In this document: one piece after another, positions 27,628 to 35,902 of the stretch | Layout: each line of letters begins with the position of its first letter | Numbering within the stretch: position 1 is the stretch's first letter | From: Ureibacillus thermophilus | GTDB taxonomy: Bacteria; Bacillota; Bacilli; Bacillales_A; Planococcaceae | DNA length: 64,000 bases | Reading direction: 5' to 3' (one strand) | Assembly: GCF_042657185.1 (NCBI RefSeq) | Contig: NZ_JBHSNN010000049.1 | The notes under the pieces: generated by a model | Databases searched by the model: none | The model's input: only the letters and a program-made list of their open reading frames with translations | What the model was told of the DNA's origin: nothing | Translations under genes and position numbers: made by a program

Positions 27628-28419
27628 AAAAATCTCCTTTAAGAGAAATTGTTTAATTTTTGTAGAATAAAAAAGACGGTATGTCGAAAAGGTCTATTCC
27701 TATTTAACCCCTAAGGCAGGGAGTCCGTCAAGAAATAGAAATCTAATAAAAAAAGGATGGTGATAAACCATCCTCAAGAGATAATGGAATATGCGGAAGA
27801 AAATTTCATACGGACCACTCGTCGTCCAAAGGATGCATACTTAATGGGAGTGCGATTTCGGAGAGACCTACAACGCGCAATGGAGGAACAACGTTGAATG
27901 ATATCTACCATCAAGCCAACCTAAAAAAGCATTCCAATCAAGGATACACTTGCCGTCCAAACCATTTCCATTGTGAAGGAATCTAGATTCCGTTTCTATG
28001 AAGCCAATACAGGTTCTTTTCTGGAGAGGATTAGAAGGCTGTATTTGCGCATATTCACAATGTAAGAAATGGGTATCCTTGACTATAGATTTATTCAATG
28101 TTTACACCCGTGAAACCATCTCATCAATTTATATTAAAATCCATCACCTCCTTTTGTTTATATCCTATTCATTTAATAGTTTTAAACATTGGACAGTTAG
28201 CTGAATTTTTTTATAATTTAAAAAAATGTTGATAGATTTTTATGAGATAAAAGTCTATAATGATAAACCGCATGAAGATGAAGAAGGGCTAAAACTATAT
28301 AAGAACCACCATCTTCGGGGGAAGGATATAAATAATTATAAGATAAAAGGAAAATATACTTTTATGATTCTGGACCAACAATGGATTTATTTTTCTTATA
28401 AAAAAGGGGTACTTCACCA
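27628..28419. other. Long gap with opposing short ORFs and a minus-strand terminator
   Basis: 792 bases without a secure gene. On the minus strand: AAAGGAGGTGATGG near 28141-28155, a broken frame including a 76-codon stretch (28098-27868, TTG start), and an intrinsic terminator GGATGGT..ACCATCC (27756-27774) followed by seven U. On the plus strand a 46-codon ORF (27757-27897) encodes a basic, coding-looking peptide ending RFRRDLQRAMEEQR. Probably a decayed gene or a small RNA unit. The 28226-28420 part is very AT-rich; a 65-codon ORF there has no ribosome site. Confidence 0.4.
27745..27774 (-). terminator. Minus-strand intrinsic terminator
   Basis: Seven-pair stem GGATGGT / ACCATCC with a 5-base loop. 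In the minus-strand sense it is followed by TTTTTTTATT. Confidence 0.8.
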
Positions 28420-29529
28420 ATGAAAATTAATCAAGTGATTGTTCGATATTTAAAAATGCCTATGAAACATTCCTTCACGACAAGTTTCGGCACCATTCAA
28501 GATAAATCGTTTTTATTATTAGAAATTTTGACAGAAGAAGGCATCGTTGGATTTGGGGAATGTGTTGCTTTTGAGGCGCCATGGTATACAGAAGAAACGG
28601 TTAAAACTTGTTGGCATATGTTAGAAGATTTCCTGATTCCGATTCTTTCGCAAAAGGAAATCCATCATCCCAATGATGCGAGCAAATGGTTTTCAGGCAT
28701 CCGCCGAAACAATATGGCCAAAGCAGCAATTGAAGGAGCCCTTTGGGACATTTATGCACAAAAAATGAATCAACCACTGGCCAAAGTTCTTGGAGGAAAT
28801 AAAGAAGAAATTGATGTGGGCATTAGCCTTGGCATTCAACCCACGATTGAAAAACAAATTGAAGTAGTAGGGAAATATATTGAAGAAGGATATAAACGAA
28901 TCAAAGTAAAAATTAAACCAGACTGGGATGTGGAAGTCATCCGTAAACTGCGGGAGGCCTTCCCCAAGGTGCCAATGATGGCCGATGCTAATTCTGCATA
29001 TACGTTAAAGGATTTAAATATATTAAAACAGTTAGACGAGTTTGACTTAATGATGATTGAACAACCATTAGCCTACGATGATATTGTTGACCATTCCATC
29101 CTGCAAAAACAATTGAAAACGCCAATCTGTTTAGATGAAAGCATTCTATCGTTGGAAGATGCGCGGAAAGCAATTGAACTGGAAAGCTGCGGCGTCATCA
29201 ATATCAAAATTGGACGAGTGGGGGGGATTTCAGAAGCAATCAAAATTCATGACTATTGTGAATCAAAAGGCATACCCGTTTGGTGCGGCGGAATGCTTGA
29301 AGCTGGCATAGGACGTGCCCACAATATTGCTTTGACCGCGCTATCCAATTTTGAGCTGCCTGGAGATACGGCAGGGTCGAACCATTATTTTGAAGAAGAT
29401 ATTATTCATCCGGAAGTCGTTGTTACAAATGGAACAATTCAAGTGCCGCAAACTGCTGGCATAGGATATGAACCAAATCGAAAAGCGATTGAAAAATACA
29501 CAATCTCCTCAAAAACCTATCTTATATGA
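28420..29529 (+). CDS. Enolase-superfamily enzyme, NSAR/o-succinylbenzoate synthase type
   Basis: 369 residues with the MenC/N-succinylamino-acid-racemase layout. Lysine motif KVKIK (162-166), metal ligands Asp189, Glu214, Asp239 and catalytic Lys263 (NIKIG) are all present and evenly spaced. Family members make o-succinylbenzoate (menaquinone pathway) or racemise N-acyl amino acids, and many do both. No men genes lie nearby, and the next gene is a permease, which leans toward NSAR. ATG 28420 follows AAAAAGGGG. Confidence 0.85.
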   Translation: MKINQVIVRYLKMPMKHSFTTSFGTIQDKSFLLLEILTEEGIVGFGECVAFEAPWYTEETVKTCWHMLEDFLIPILSQKEIHHPNDASKWFSGIRRNNMAKAAIEGALWDIYAQKMNQPLAKVLGGNKEEIDVGISLGIQPTIEKQIEVVGKYIEEGYKRIKVKIKPDWDVEVIRKLREAFPKVPMMADANSAYTLKDLNILKQLDEFDLMMIEQPLAYDDIVDHSILQKQLKTPICLDESILSLEDARKAIELESCGVINIKIGRVGGISEAIKIHDYCESKGIPVWCGGMLEAGIGRAHNIALTALSNFELPGDTAGSNHYFEEDIIHPEVVVTNGTIQVPQTAGIGYEPNRKAIEKYTISSKTYLI

Positions 29530-29563
29530 GTATCTTGATGTTTTGATTTGAGAAATGGGGGAA

Positions 29564-30613
29564 ATGGTGAGGAATAGTTTAAAAATAGGGGGAGCCTTTG
29601 TCGGATTAACCGTTGGAGGAGGTTTTGCATCTGGACAAGAGATTATGCACTTTTTCCTCTCCTATGGTTGGCATGGACTTTTCGGGGTCGTCGTTGCAAG
29701 CATCCTTTTTGCCTTTTTAGGAACTAATATTGCGACTTTAGGTTATTCTTTAAAAACAACTTCTCATAAAGAAGTGGTGCTTTTTATTGCAGGGCCAACC
29801 ATTGGCGCTGTCATCGATTGCCTCATTACAGTGTTTGCTTTTTGCATTACTGTTGCGATGTTTGCAGGGGCCGCCAGTGCATTGGAAGTGTTTTTTGGTA
29901 TAAACGGCATTATTGGTAGGCTTTTGATGATGGGTCTGACCATTGTAACTTTGATGCTCAATGTGGAAAAAATTATGGCTGTACTTGCTTTCGCCGTGCC
30001 TTTTTTAATCCTCATTATTGTTGGCATTGCCATGTTCTCAGTTTCGGCAATGGATGGAAATATCACAGAATATGCAAAAGCGGCAGAACTATCAGCCAAT
30101 GGACATTGGTGGATGGGGGCTATTTTATATGTTTCTTATAATTTGGGGGTCGGTCTACCGATGCTAGCGGTCATGGGCAGCACGGCAAAAAGCAAACAAG
30201 AAGCCGGATTGGGCGGTGTTATTGGAGGACTGCTTCTTGGCGGACTAATCTTTTTAGTTTATATCAGTTTGTTTTTAAATTTAAATGTCATTCTAGGAAA
30301 ACCGATGCCTACATTAATCATTGCCATGAATATCCATCCTATTGCAGGGATGGTGATGGCAGTTGCTTTAATTGCGATGATTTATAGCACATCGGTGGGA
30401 GTGCTCTATTCTTTTGTAGTTCGTTTTGTTTCACCAAAGTCTAAAATCTATAAACCCTTTGCCATATTATCTGCCCTCACTGCCTTTTTTGCAAGTTTCA
30501 TCGGGTTTACGACAATTGTAGGGACGGTATATGCCATAATGGGTTATTTAGGAATTGTTATCATGACGGTTATTTTATGGACATGGTTGAAAAGAAAACG
30601 GGATGTTGCCTGA
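29564..30613 (+). CDS. YkvI-family membrane protein (APC/LeuT-fold permease)
   Basis: 349 residues, about ten hydrophobic helices. Starts with KIGGAFVGLTVGGGFASGQEIMHFF, the glycine-rich first helix typical of YkvI-like and branched-chain carrier-like proteins. ATG 29564 (or GTG 29567) fits the GGGGGA at 29557-29562; ATG 29555 is also in frame. Follows the NSAR-type gene by 34 bases, so likely one operon. Substrate unknown, perhaps an amino acid or derivative. Confidence 0.7.
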   Translation: MVRNSLKIGGAFVGLTVGGGFASGQEIMHFFLSYGWHGLFGVVVASILFAFLGTNIATLGYSLKTTSHKEVVLFIAGPTIGAVIDCLITVFAFCITVAMFAGAASALEVFFGINGIIGRLLMMGLTIVTLMLNVEKIMAVLAFAVPFLILIIVGIAMFSVSAMDGNITEYAKAAELSANGHWWMGAILYVSYNLGVGLPMLAVMGSTAKSKQEAGLGGVIGGLLLGGLIFLVYISLFLNLNVILGKPMPTLIIAMNIHPIAGMVMAVALIAMIYSTSVGVLYSFVVRFVSPKSKIYKPFAILSALTAFFASFIGFTTIVGTVYAIMGYLGIVIMTVILWTWLKRKRDVA

Positions 30614-30702
30614 TAAGTCTGCCATTTTTGGTATGCTCCAAAGAACCAATTCGTAGCTTTTTACATAACATAAGTAATAGTACTTTTTATAGGAGGAGCA
30701 TA

Positions 30703-31458
30703 ATGTTTCCATATTGGCAACATCAATGGGCAAACGGCATGGCGTATCCTGCCTCCCAGTCAAATGGTCCCTTTATTGCAGCTTATCAATTGAGCGATGT
30801 TACAGGTGATGGAGTAGTGGATGGGGTTTTCCTCATTGCAACAAAACTGGATGATAGCCCTTATTTAACCAATATGAGCCTTGTTGTGCAAAACGGACTC
30901 ACCCATGAAATATCCGTCTATCATTTAAAGGATGCAGCAGGATACAATCCAACCATTTGGACGGGGGATTTAACAGGTGATCGGGTGGATGATATTCTTG
31001 TGACTGTTCAATCGGGAGGAAGCGGTGCAATTGTATATGCTTATGTTTTTTCTTTTATAAGCGGCAAGTTAGGGAAAATTTTTGATGGAATAAAGTTTCA
31101 TGAAGAACGGCAATATAAGGTGAAATACGAAGACCACGCGGAAGTAGCGGTGACAAGTAGAAATCCAAATGTACGCTATTTGTTGAATATTCGTTATAAA
31201 GGAAAAGAGTATTTGGATGAAATCTATGATCCAATGGGTAAATTAAAAGAATCAATTGAAGGCTGGGTAGATCCGATTAGCGGCATTTATCCAATTGATT
31301 TAACAGGCAATGGAACATATTCGCTATTGACGATGGAGCAGATTGCCGGCAGATATCATGCAGATAGTTTAGGATATGTGGAGAATGTTTTAAGTTGGAA
31401 TGGACGTCAGTTTGAATCAGTTAGACAAAATGTTGCCATTGATGGAGCAAGTTTTTAA
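30703..31458 (+). CDS. FG-GAP/VCBS-type repeat protein
   Basis: 251 residues from ATG 30703, which has a strong AGGAGGAGC site. Three calcium-loop-like repeats, DVTGDGVVDGVFL (about 32), DLTGDRVDDILV (about 89) and DLTGNGTYSLL (about 200), suggest a beta-propeller. No signal peptide is visible. Proteins of this kind occur in Bacillales without known function; a spore-surface role is only a guess. Starts about 90 bases after the permease gene. Confidence 0.65.
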   Translation: MFPYWQHQWANGMAYPASQSNGPFIAAYQLSDVTGDGVVDGVFLIATKLDDSPYLTNMSLVVQNGLTHEISVYHLKDAAGYNPTIWTGDLTGDRVDDILVTVQSGGSGAIVYAYVFSFISGKLGKIFDGIKFHEERQYKVKYEDHAEVAVTSRNPNVRYLLNIRYKGKEYLDEIYDPMGKLKESIEGWVDPISGIYPIDLTGNGTYSLLTMEQIAGRYHADSLGYVENVLSWNGRQFESVRQNVAIDGASF

Positions 31459-31514
31459 ATCTTTTTTCAATAAATGAGTTAATATAGTTTTAGAATATAG
31501 TCAACTGTCAATAT

Positions 31515-31697
31515 GGGCTGTCCAGAAAGTCTTAAGCTTTCAGGACAGCCCCATTTCTAATGGTAAAATTCTTTTAAAAATCTTTGCTCCTGCGGTGGTC
31601 GCATTCAACGCGCCTCCTCGTCGCAATTTATCTGCGGAAAAACTCTAGCTAAAGCCGCAAAGGGGGCGTCTAAAGACAATTTGAGACACCTCTTTTT
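31515..31697 (+). repeat. Family A repeat copy 2 (183 bp)
   Basis: GGGCTGTCCAGAAAGTCTTAAG.. with a first hairpin closed by GGACAGCCCC. Then the conserved CTGCGGTGGTCGCATTC, CGCGCCTCCTCGTCGC and AAAGCCGCAAAGGGGGCGTC segments, and a degraded final hairpin (GAGACACCTCTTTTTT). Occupies most of the 31459-31787 gap. The remainder holds only the upstream region of the Crp-type gene. Confidence 0.85.
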
Positions 31698-31787
31698 TGA
31701 TAAACGATGCGGTCTGGAAGTATAGTATATTTTACAATAGTTTTAGCATAGGGATTTCTTGAAAATAATCAAACAGGAAGTGGCGAG

Positions 31788-32447
31788 ATGGAACAATTAA
31801 AAAGTTATAAGGAACTATTCCCGTTTTTTGAGGAGATATCCGTAAATGAATTAAACATCCATTATGTGAAGAAGAAGTTTCGCAAGGGTGAAACGATTTT
31901 CAATGAGGGAGACAGTTGTGCAGGAGTTCCTTTTGTAGCAAAGGGATGCATACGGGTTTCAAAAATAGGGAAAAACGGGAAGGAAATGAGCGTTTATCGG
32001 ATACATGCGGGAGAAACGTGTATCTTAACAATAACAAGTATTTTTTCCAATGAACCTTATCCATTAACAGCTATTGTTGAAGAAGATGCTGAAGCCATTA
32101 TCATTCCCAATGAAGATTTTAAATTATTTATGGATACGAGCCGGAATTTTCAAGAATATATTTATAAAATAATTAGCCATCGTTTTTTAGAAGTAATTCA
32201 AGTAATAGATGAAGTAATTTTTCAAAGCATTGATGAAAGATTGATAAAGTTACTTTTAAAATATACAAAAAATGACGGGAATCGGATTGAAATGACCCAT
32301 AACAAAATTGCTGTGGAAATTGGTACAGCCAGAGAAGTAGTCAGCCGCTTATTAAAAGACATGGAGAAAAAAGGCTGGATTCGATTGGCAAGGGGAAAAA
32401 TATTTGTTATCAAAAGAGATGAGTTGGAACAGTTTATAAAAGAATAG
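31788..32447 (+). CDS. Crp/Fnr family transcriptional regulator
   Basis: 219 residues: N-terminal cyclic-nucleotide-binding-type beta-roll (about 15-125), dimerisation helix, then a winged helix (about 150-215) with NKIAVEIGTAREVVSRLLKDMEKKGWI as DNA-recognition part. No cysteine cluster like that of Fnr, so the signal is unclear. The next gene encodes a DUF2892 membrane protein, a common partner of such regulators in redox or sulfur settings. A palindrome between the two may be its operator. Confidence 0.85.
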   Translation: MEQLKSYKELFPFFEEISVNELNIHYVKKKFRKGETIFNEGDSCAGVPFVAKGCIRVSKIGKNGKEMSVYRIHAGETCILTITSIFSNEPYPLTAIVEEDAEAIIIPNEDFKLFMDTSRNFQEYIYKIISHRFLEVIQVIDEVIFQSIDERLIKLLLKYTKNDGNRIEMTHNKIAVEIGTAREVVSRLLKDMEKKGWIRLARGKIFVIKRDELEQFIKE

Positions 32448-32465
32448 TAGAAATTTTGTGAAACG

Positions 32466-32478
32466 GTGATTTTATCAC
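32466..32478. promoter_or_regulatory. Perfect palindrome, possible Crp-type operator
   Basis: GTGAT-TTT-ATCAC, a perfect inverted repeat with half-sites like TGTGA/TCACA, between the Crp-type gene and the DUF2892 gene. Confidence 0.5.
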
Positions 32479-32535
32479 AGATTCATTTCCCTACCTTATT
32501 TACAATCAATAAAAAGGGAATAAGGGGGTTATCTT

Positions 32536-32730
32536 ATGAGTGCCAATGTTGGTACGGTTGATCGGGTTATCCGTATCGTTCTAGGTCTTGCTATCCTATC
32601 GCTGCTTTTTATATTGGAAGGAAATCTTAAATATCTTGGGCTCATCGGGTTGATTCCATTCATTACTGGTCTTGTGAAGTTTTGTCCACTGTATTCTCTA
32701 TTTAAAATTAATACTTGTCAAAGGAAATGA
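32536..32730 (+). CDS. DUF2892 (YgaP-type) small membrane protein
   Basis: 64 residues with the DUF2892 pattern: VGTVDRVIRIVLGLAIL at the start, two membrane helices, and KFCPLYSLFKINTC at the end with two cysteines. This domain accompanies rhodanese and sulfur-transfer proteins in many bacteria. ATG 32536 preceded by AAGGGGG. Ends at a terminator. Confidence 0.85.
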   Translation: MSANVGTVDRVIRIVLGLAILSLLFILEGNLKYLGLIGLIPFITGLVKFCPLYSLFKINTCQRK

Positions 32731-32762
32731 AAAAAGTGGCTTTTTGGGCCACTTTTTTATTT
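32728..32762. terminator. Bidirectional terminator
   Basis: AAAAAAGTGGC / GCCACTTTTTT hairpin between the convergent DUF2892 and kinase genes. Confidence 0.85.
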
Positions 32763-33532
32763 TATACATTTGGGATCGAGAATAGAGCCTCTTCTGCACT
32801 AGAGAAGGGGGCTTGAATTAAAAGTAAACGTTCAATATAGTTTTTTACTTCTGAAGGCAATTGCAATTCTTCCTGCCAGCATTTTTCTTTTCTTTCGCTT
32901 GGCGTATAGGAGGAATAGAGCAAAAAGAGCAGGAAATGGCCAAGAAAATAAAGGTCGCTGCAGTGGTTTTCTGCCTTCTTTGGATTTTTGACTTTTTCAA
33001 TATTTTCTTGTGGATTTATATATGTAGCTAACCCAAAATCAATGATGGAAAGTTTGCCTTGATGAATTAGGACGTTTGGAATTCTTAAATCACGATGTAC
33101 GATGCCCTTTTGATGAATTTGGATGACCATCTTTAGAAGCATTTTAAAAATATGGATGGATTCAGGCAGGGAATAAACATTGCCTTCTTCAAAAATGCTT
33201 TGTTCAAAAGTGCGCCCTTCCATATAATCCATCACAAAATAGGGGATATTTTCAATTTCACCCGATGCTATGACGGAAGGAACAAAGGATAAACGGATTT
33301 CTTTCAGGATTTGAATCTCCTTTTCAAATCGCTGACGCACCTTTTTAGAATTGTGATGCTTGGATTTCAGCCGTTTGAGGACATATTTTTTTCCGGTTTG
33401 CTCTTCTTTTAATAAATAGACGATGCCATAAGCGCCAAAACCAAGTACCTTTAAGAACGTAAAATTTGTCTGTTCATCAATATACTGTTTGAATAATTGA
33501 TGGTACTTGTTTTCGAGGTAATCCCGTATCAT
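32762..33532 (-). CDS. Compact Hanks-type Ser/Thr protein kinase
   Basis: 256-residue protein kinase domain without membrane or sensor domain. Glycine loop GFGAYG (31-36), VLK Lys53, helix-C Glu72, catalytic loop HRDLRIPN (146-153) and DFG (165-167) are present. The usual HRDxKxxN lysine is arginine. The C-lobe is short. It resembles small B. subtilis kinases such as YrzF or YbdM. ATG 33532 starts three bases after the stop of the small gene upstream, so the two are translationally coupled. Confidence 0.85.
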   Translation of the reverse strand: MIRDYLENKYHQLFKQYIDEQTNFTFLKVLGFGAYGIVYLLKEEQTGKKYVLKRLKSKHHNSKKVRQRFEKEIQILKEIRLSFVPSVIASGEIENIPYFVMDYMEGRTFEQSIFEEGNVYSLPESIHIFKMLLKMVIQIHQKGIVHRDLRIPNVLIHQGKLSIIDFGLATYINPQENIEKVKNPKKAENHCSDLYFLGHFLLFLLYSSYTPSERKEKCWQEELQLPSEVKNYIERLLLIQAPFSSAEEALFSIPNV

Positions 33533-33535
33533 CGT

Positions 33536-33715
33536 TTAACTACTGAAGAAACTTTTTGAACTGAAGAAGCTGCCGGAGCGGAAAAAAACACTGCTTTTAT
33601 GTCCCCGTTTGTAATAATGGTGGCCGTAATAATTATGTTTATTTGTGTATTTTCTATAGCCGGAAGAGGAATGGCGGCTTCCACCAAGGAAGGATTTAAT
33701 AATTTTGTCGATCAA
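33536..33715 (-). CDS. Small Ser/His/Tyr/Phe-rich protein coupled to the kinase
   Basis: 59-residue ORF starting at TTG 33715 behind a strong AAAGGAGGAAG site (33721-33731). Sequence begins MIDKIIKSFLGGSRHSSSGY, then YGHHYYKRGHKSS, and ends in a Ser/Phe run, giving many potential phosphorylation sites. Stop TAA at 33536-33538 is three bases before the kinase start. It may be a YrzG-like partner or substrate, but I cannot confirm homology. Confidence 0.7.
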   Translation of the reverse strand: MIDKIIKSFLGGSRHSSSGYRKYTNKHNYYGHHYYKRGHKSSVFFRSGSFFSSKSFFSS

Positions 33716-33878
33716 TCAAACTTCCTCCTTTTCGATAACCTTTATAAATATGTACGAATAATTTACAAATAAGTTTCAAAAGAAGAAAAGTTATTTATTT
33801 ATTAGAAGATTCATGTTAGGATTAAAATAATCCAAAATATCTAAATTTAGTCAAAAATGAAAAAGCATAAAAAAATTT

Positions 33879-33904
33879 TGAAACTATTTCTAAAGACATT
33901 CGTA
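33879..33904 (+). promoter_or_regulatory. ECF (sigma-W-type) promoter of the SLH protein gene
   Basis: TGAAAC (33879-33884), 16-base spacer, CGTA (33901-33904), matching the extracytoplasmic-function sigma consensus TGAAAC-N16-CGTA. About 90 bases upstream of the SLH gene. Confidence 0.55.
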
Positions 33905-33993
33905 AAGAAATAGTGGGCTGCATAAATTTAGTAGAGCATCTATTCTATTAATCTTTCGTTGGCCCTTATTTAATTTTAGAAGGAGGAAAAAAG

Positions 33994-35601
33994 ATGAAGA
34001 AATCTAGACTTTTCCCTATTTTGTTAGCGCTAGTTTTATTGTTAGTGCTACCATTTGGAAGTGCTGGCGCAGCAGGTTTTAAAGATGTAGACAGCAACTA
34101 TTGGGCAGCTAATGAAATTAATCGCTTAGCAGAAAAAGGTATTCTTGCTGGTTATGAAGACAATACATTCAAACCGGAAAATCATGTTACACGTGCACAA
34201 ACGGCCATTATTTTATCAAGATTATTAAATCTTGATACAAGCAAGGAATCAAGCATCGAATATAAAGATGTTTCAAAAGATTTCTATGCATATGGCGCAA
34301 TTGCTGCTGTAACAAATGCAGGCATTATGAAAGGGTCAAACAGAGAATTTAGACCAGATGCTAATCTTACTCGCGCTCAAATGGCTATTGTTATAGCTAA
34401 TGCTTTCAATTTAAAAGGGGATGGCACAACATCCTTTACTGATGTTCCAAAAGATTTCTATGCTTATGAAGCAATTGATGCTCTACGTACAAATGGCATT
34501 ACAACAGGAAGCAATAATGCATTCAATCCAGACGATTCTATTACGCGTGCTCAATTTGCAGTATTTTTATCAAGAATTTTGGACAACCAATCTAAAAATG
34601 AAGTTGATCCACTTGTAGAAGAATTAAAACAAATTTATAACAATGAATCGAATTTAGATTCTTATGATTTTGAAGGAACAATGAATTTTGGCATTGAATT
34701 CCCTGTTTTTGAAGGAATGACAGAAGAAGATGCTGCAATCTTTGATATGTTCAAAGATATCAGCGCTGATTTTAAAGGTGTTTATCAAAAAGATCCATTA
34801 ATGCTTGAAATGGTTATGACAATGAAAATAAATGGCATGACAATGGAAATGCCAGCAATTATGACTGCTGATAAAATGTATATCCAATTGCCTGAAGTTC
34901 CAGGAGAAGAAACTCCAGACGAATTGAAAGGCAAATTTTTGGAAATGGATTTCAATGAATTGGCAGGATTATCTGGACAACCTGTACCAGATTTTGATCT
35001 TGAACTAAATCAAAAATTAAATGCGGCATTGTATGATATCTACTTCAAACATTTTGGTTCAGACTACTATAAACAAGTACCTAAAAATTCCGTTTCAGTG
35101 CCAAGCAATTATGAAGTAGCAAAAGTTTATAAATTTGAAGTAACAAATGCTGAATTAACACCATTCATTCAAAAATTAGTGTATAATTTCTTGCCAGAAT
35201 TCTTTGCATTATTGGAAAATCCCGAATATGCAAAAGCTCTTGGCATTACTGCTGATGATGTAAAAGCAGTAAAAGAATTATTAAATGATCCACAATTAAA
35301 AGCATTTATCGAAAATATCGGCAACTTTGTGACATTAAATAACTTCAAAGAATACATTGCTGTACATCCAGACAAATATATTAGCTACGATGTATTTGAC
35401 TTCAATGCAAAAGTAGCGATGGAAGGCCAAACTTTCGGCTTCAAAATGAATTATAAAATGGGTAAATCCAATGTGAATGAAACTCCAAACTTCACAATTG
35501 GCATCCCTAGTGAAGAAAATATTATTAAATTTGAAGAATTGTATAATCTAGAAGATTTTGATATCGAAGGAGATATTGTTGAAGAAGAGGCTTCAAAATA
35601 A
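33994..35601 (+). CDS. S-layer-homology (SLH) domain surface protein
   Basis: 535 residues. A signal peptide (cleavage after GSAGA near residue 26) is followed by three SLH domains (about 28-70, 88-130, 148-190), each with the TRAQ/F-type motif. These anchor the protein to pyruvylated secondary cell-wall polymer. The C-terminal 330 residues have Met-rich beta segments (EMVMTMKINGMTMEMPAIMTADKMY begins near 270) resembling LppX/DUF6612-like lipid- or ligand-carrier folds. ATG behind AGAAGGAGG. Preceded by an ECF-type promoter. Confidence 0.88.
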   Translation: MKKSRLFPILLALVLLLVLPFGSAGAAGFKDVDSNYWAANEINRLAEKGILAGYEDNTFKPENHVTRAQTAIILSRLLNLDTSKESSIEYKDVSKDFYAYGAIAAVTNAGIMKGSNREFRPDANLTRAQMAIVIANAFNLKGDGTTSFTDVPKDFYAYEAIDALRTNGITTGSNNAFNPDDSITRAQFAVFLSRILDNQSKNEVDPLVEELKQIYNNESNLDSYDFEGTMNFGIEFPVFEGMTEEDAAIFDMFKDISADFKGVYQKDPLMLEMVMTMKINGMTMEMPAIMTADKMYIQLPEVPGEETPDELKGKFLEMDFNELAGLSGQPVPDFDLELNQKLNAALYDIYFKHFGSDYYKQVPKNSVSVPSNYEVAKVYKFEVTNAELTPFIQKLVYNFLPEFFALLENPEYAKALGITADDVKAVKELLNDPQLKAFIENIGNFVTLNNFKEYIAVHPDKYISYDVFDFNAKVAMEGQTFGFKMNYKMGKSNVNETPNFTIGIPSEENIIKFEELYNLEDFDIEGDIVEEEASK

Positions 35602-35607
35602 TTCAAT

Positions 35608-35648
35608 GGTTGCACAGGGCGTTAAGTAGCTCTGTGCAATTTTTTTGA
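35608..35648 (+). terminator. Intrinsic terminator
   Basis: TTGCACAG..CTGTGCAA hairpin followed by seven T, after the SLH gene. The 35649-35902 stretch holds only AT-rich sequence and a 21-codon ORF at 35813-35878 with an AGGAAAGG site, of doubtful meaning. Confidence 0.85.
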
Positions 35649-35902
35649 TGAATTTTTATCAGAATGTATTTGGTAATATACTATTTTTTTGATATAATAC
35701 AAATTAAACAAATCTATTAACTTGGTGAAATAATATTTAAATGAAACCGGATGATTGAAAGCGTATTCATAGTTAGTGAAAAAACGCTAAAATCGCTATT
35801 AGGAAAGGATACATGAAATTTTCCCCGAGCTATATAGATGCCTATCGGGTGAAATCGTTGCTGCATACATTGAAATGAACGCCATGAAGAAGGGGGAAAA
35901 CA

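Noticed and set aside
28226..28423. 65-codon ORF before the NSAR-type gene
   Set aside because: No ribosome site, AT-driven composition, overlaps the next start.
32450..32500. CRISPR-like or att-like repeat at the Crp palindrome
   Set aside because: Only one copy; better explained as a regulator site.
35813..35878. 21-codon ORF with AGGAAAGG site before the GFPG gene
   Set aside because: Too short and without any recognisable pattern; could be chance.
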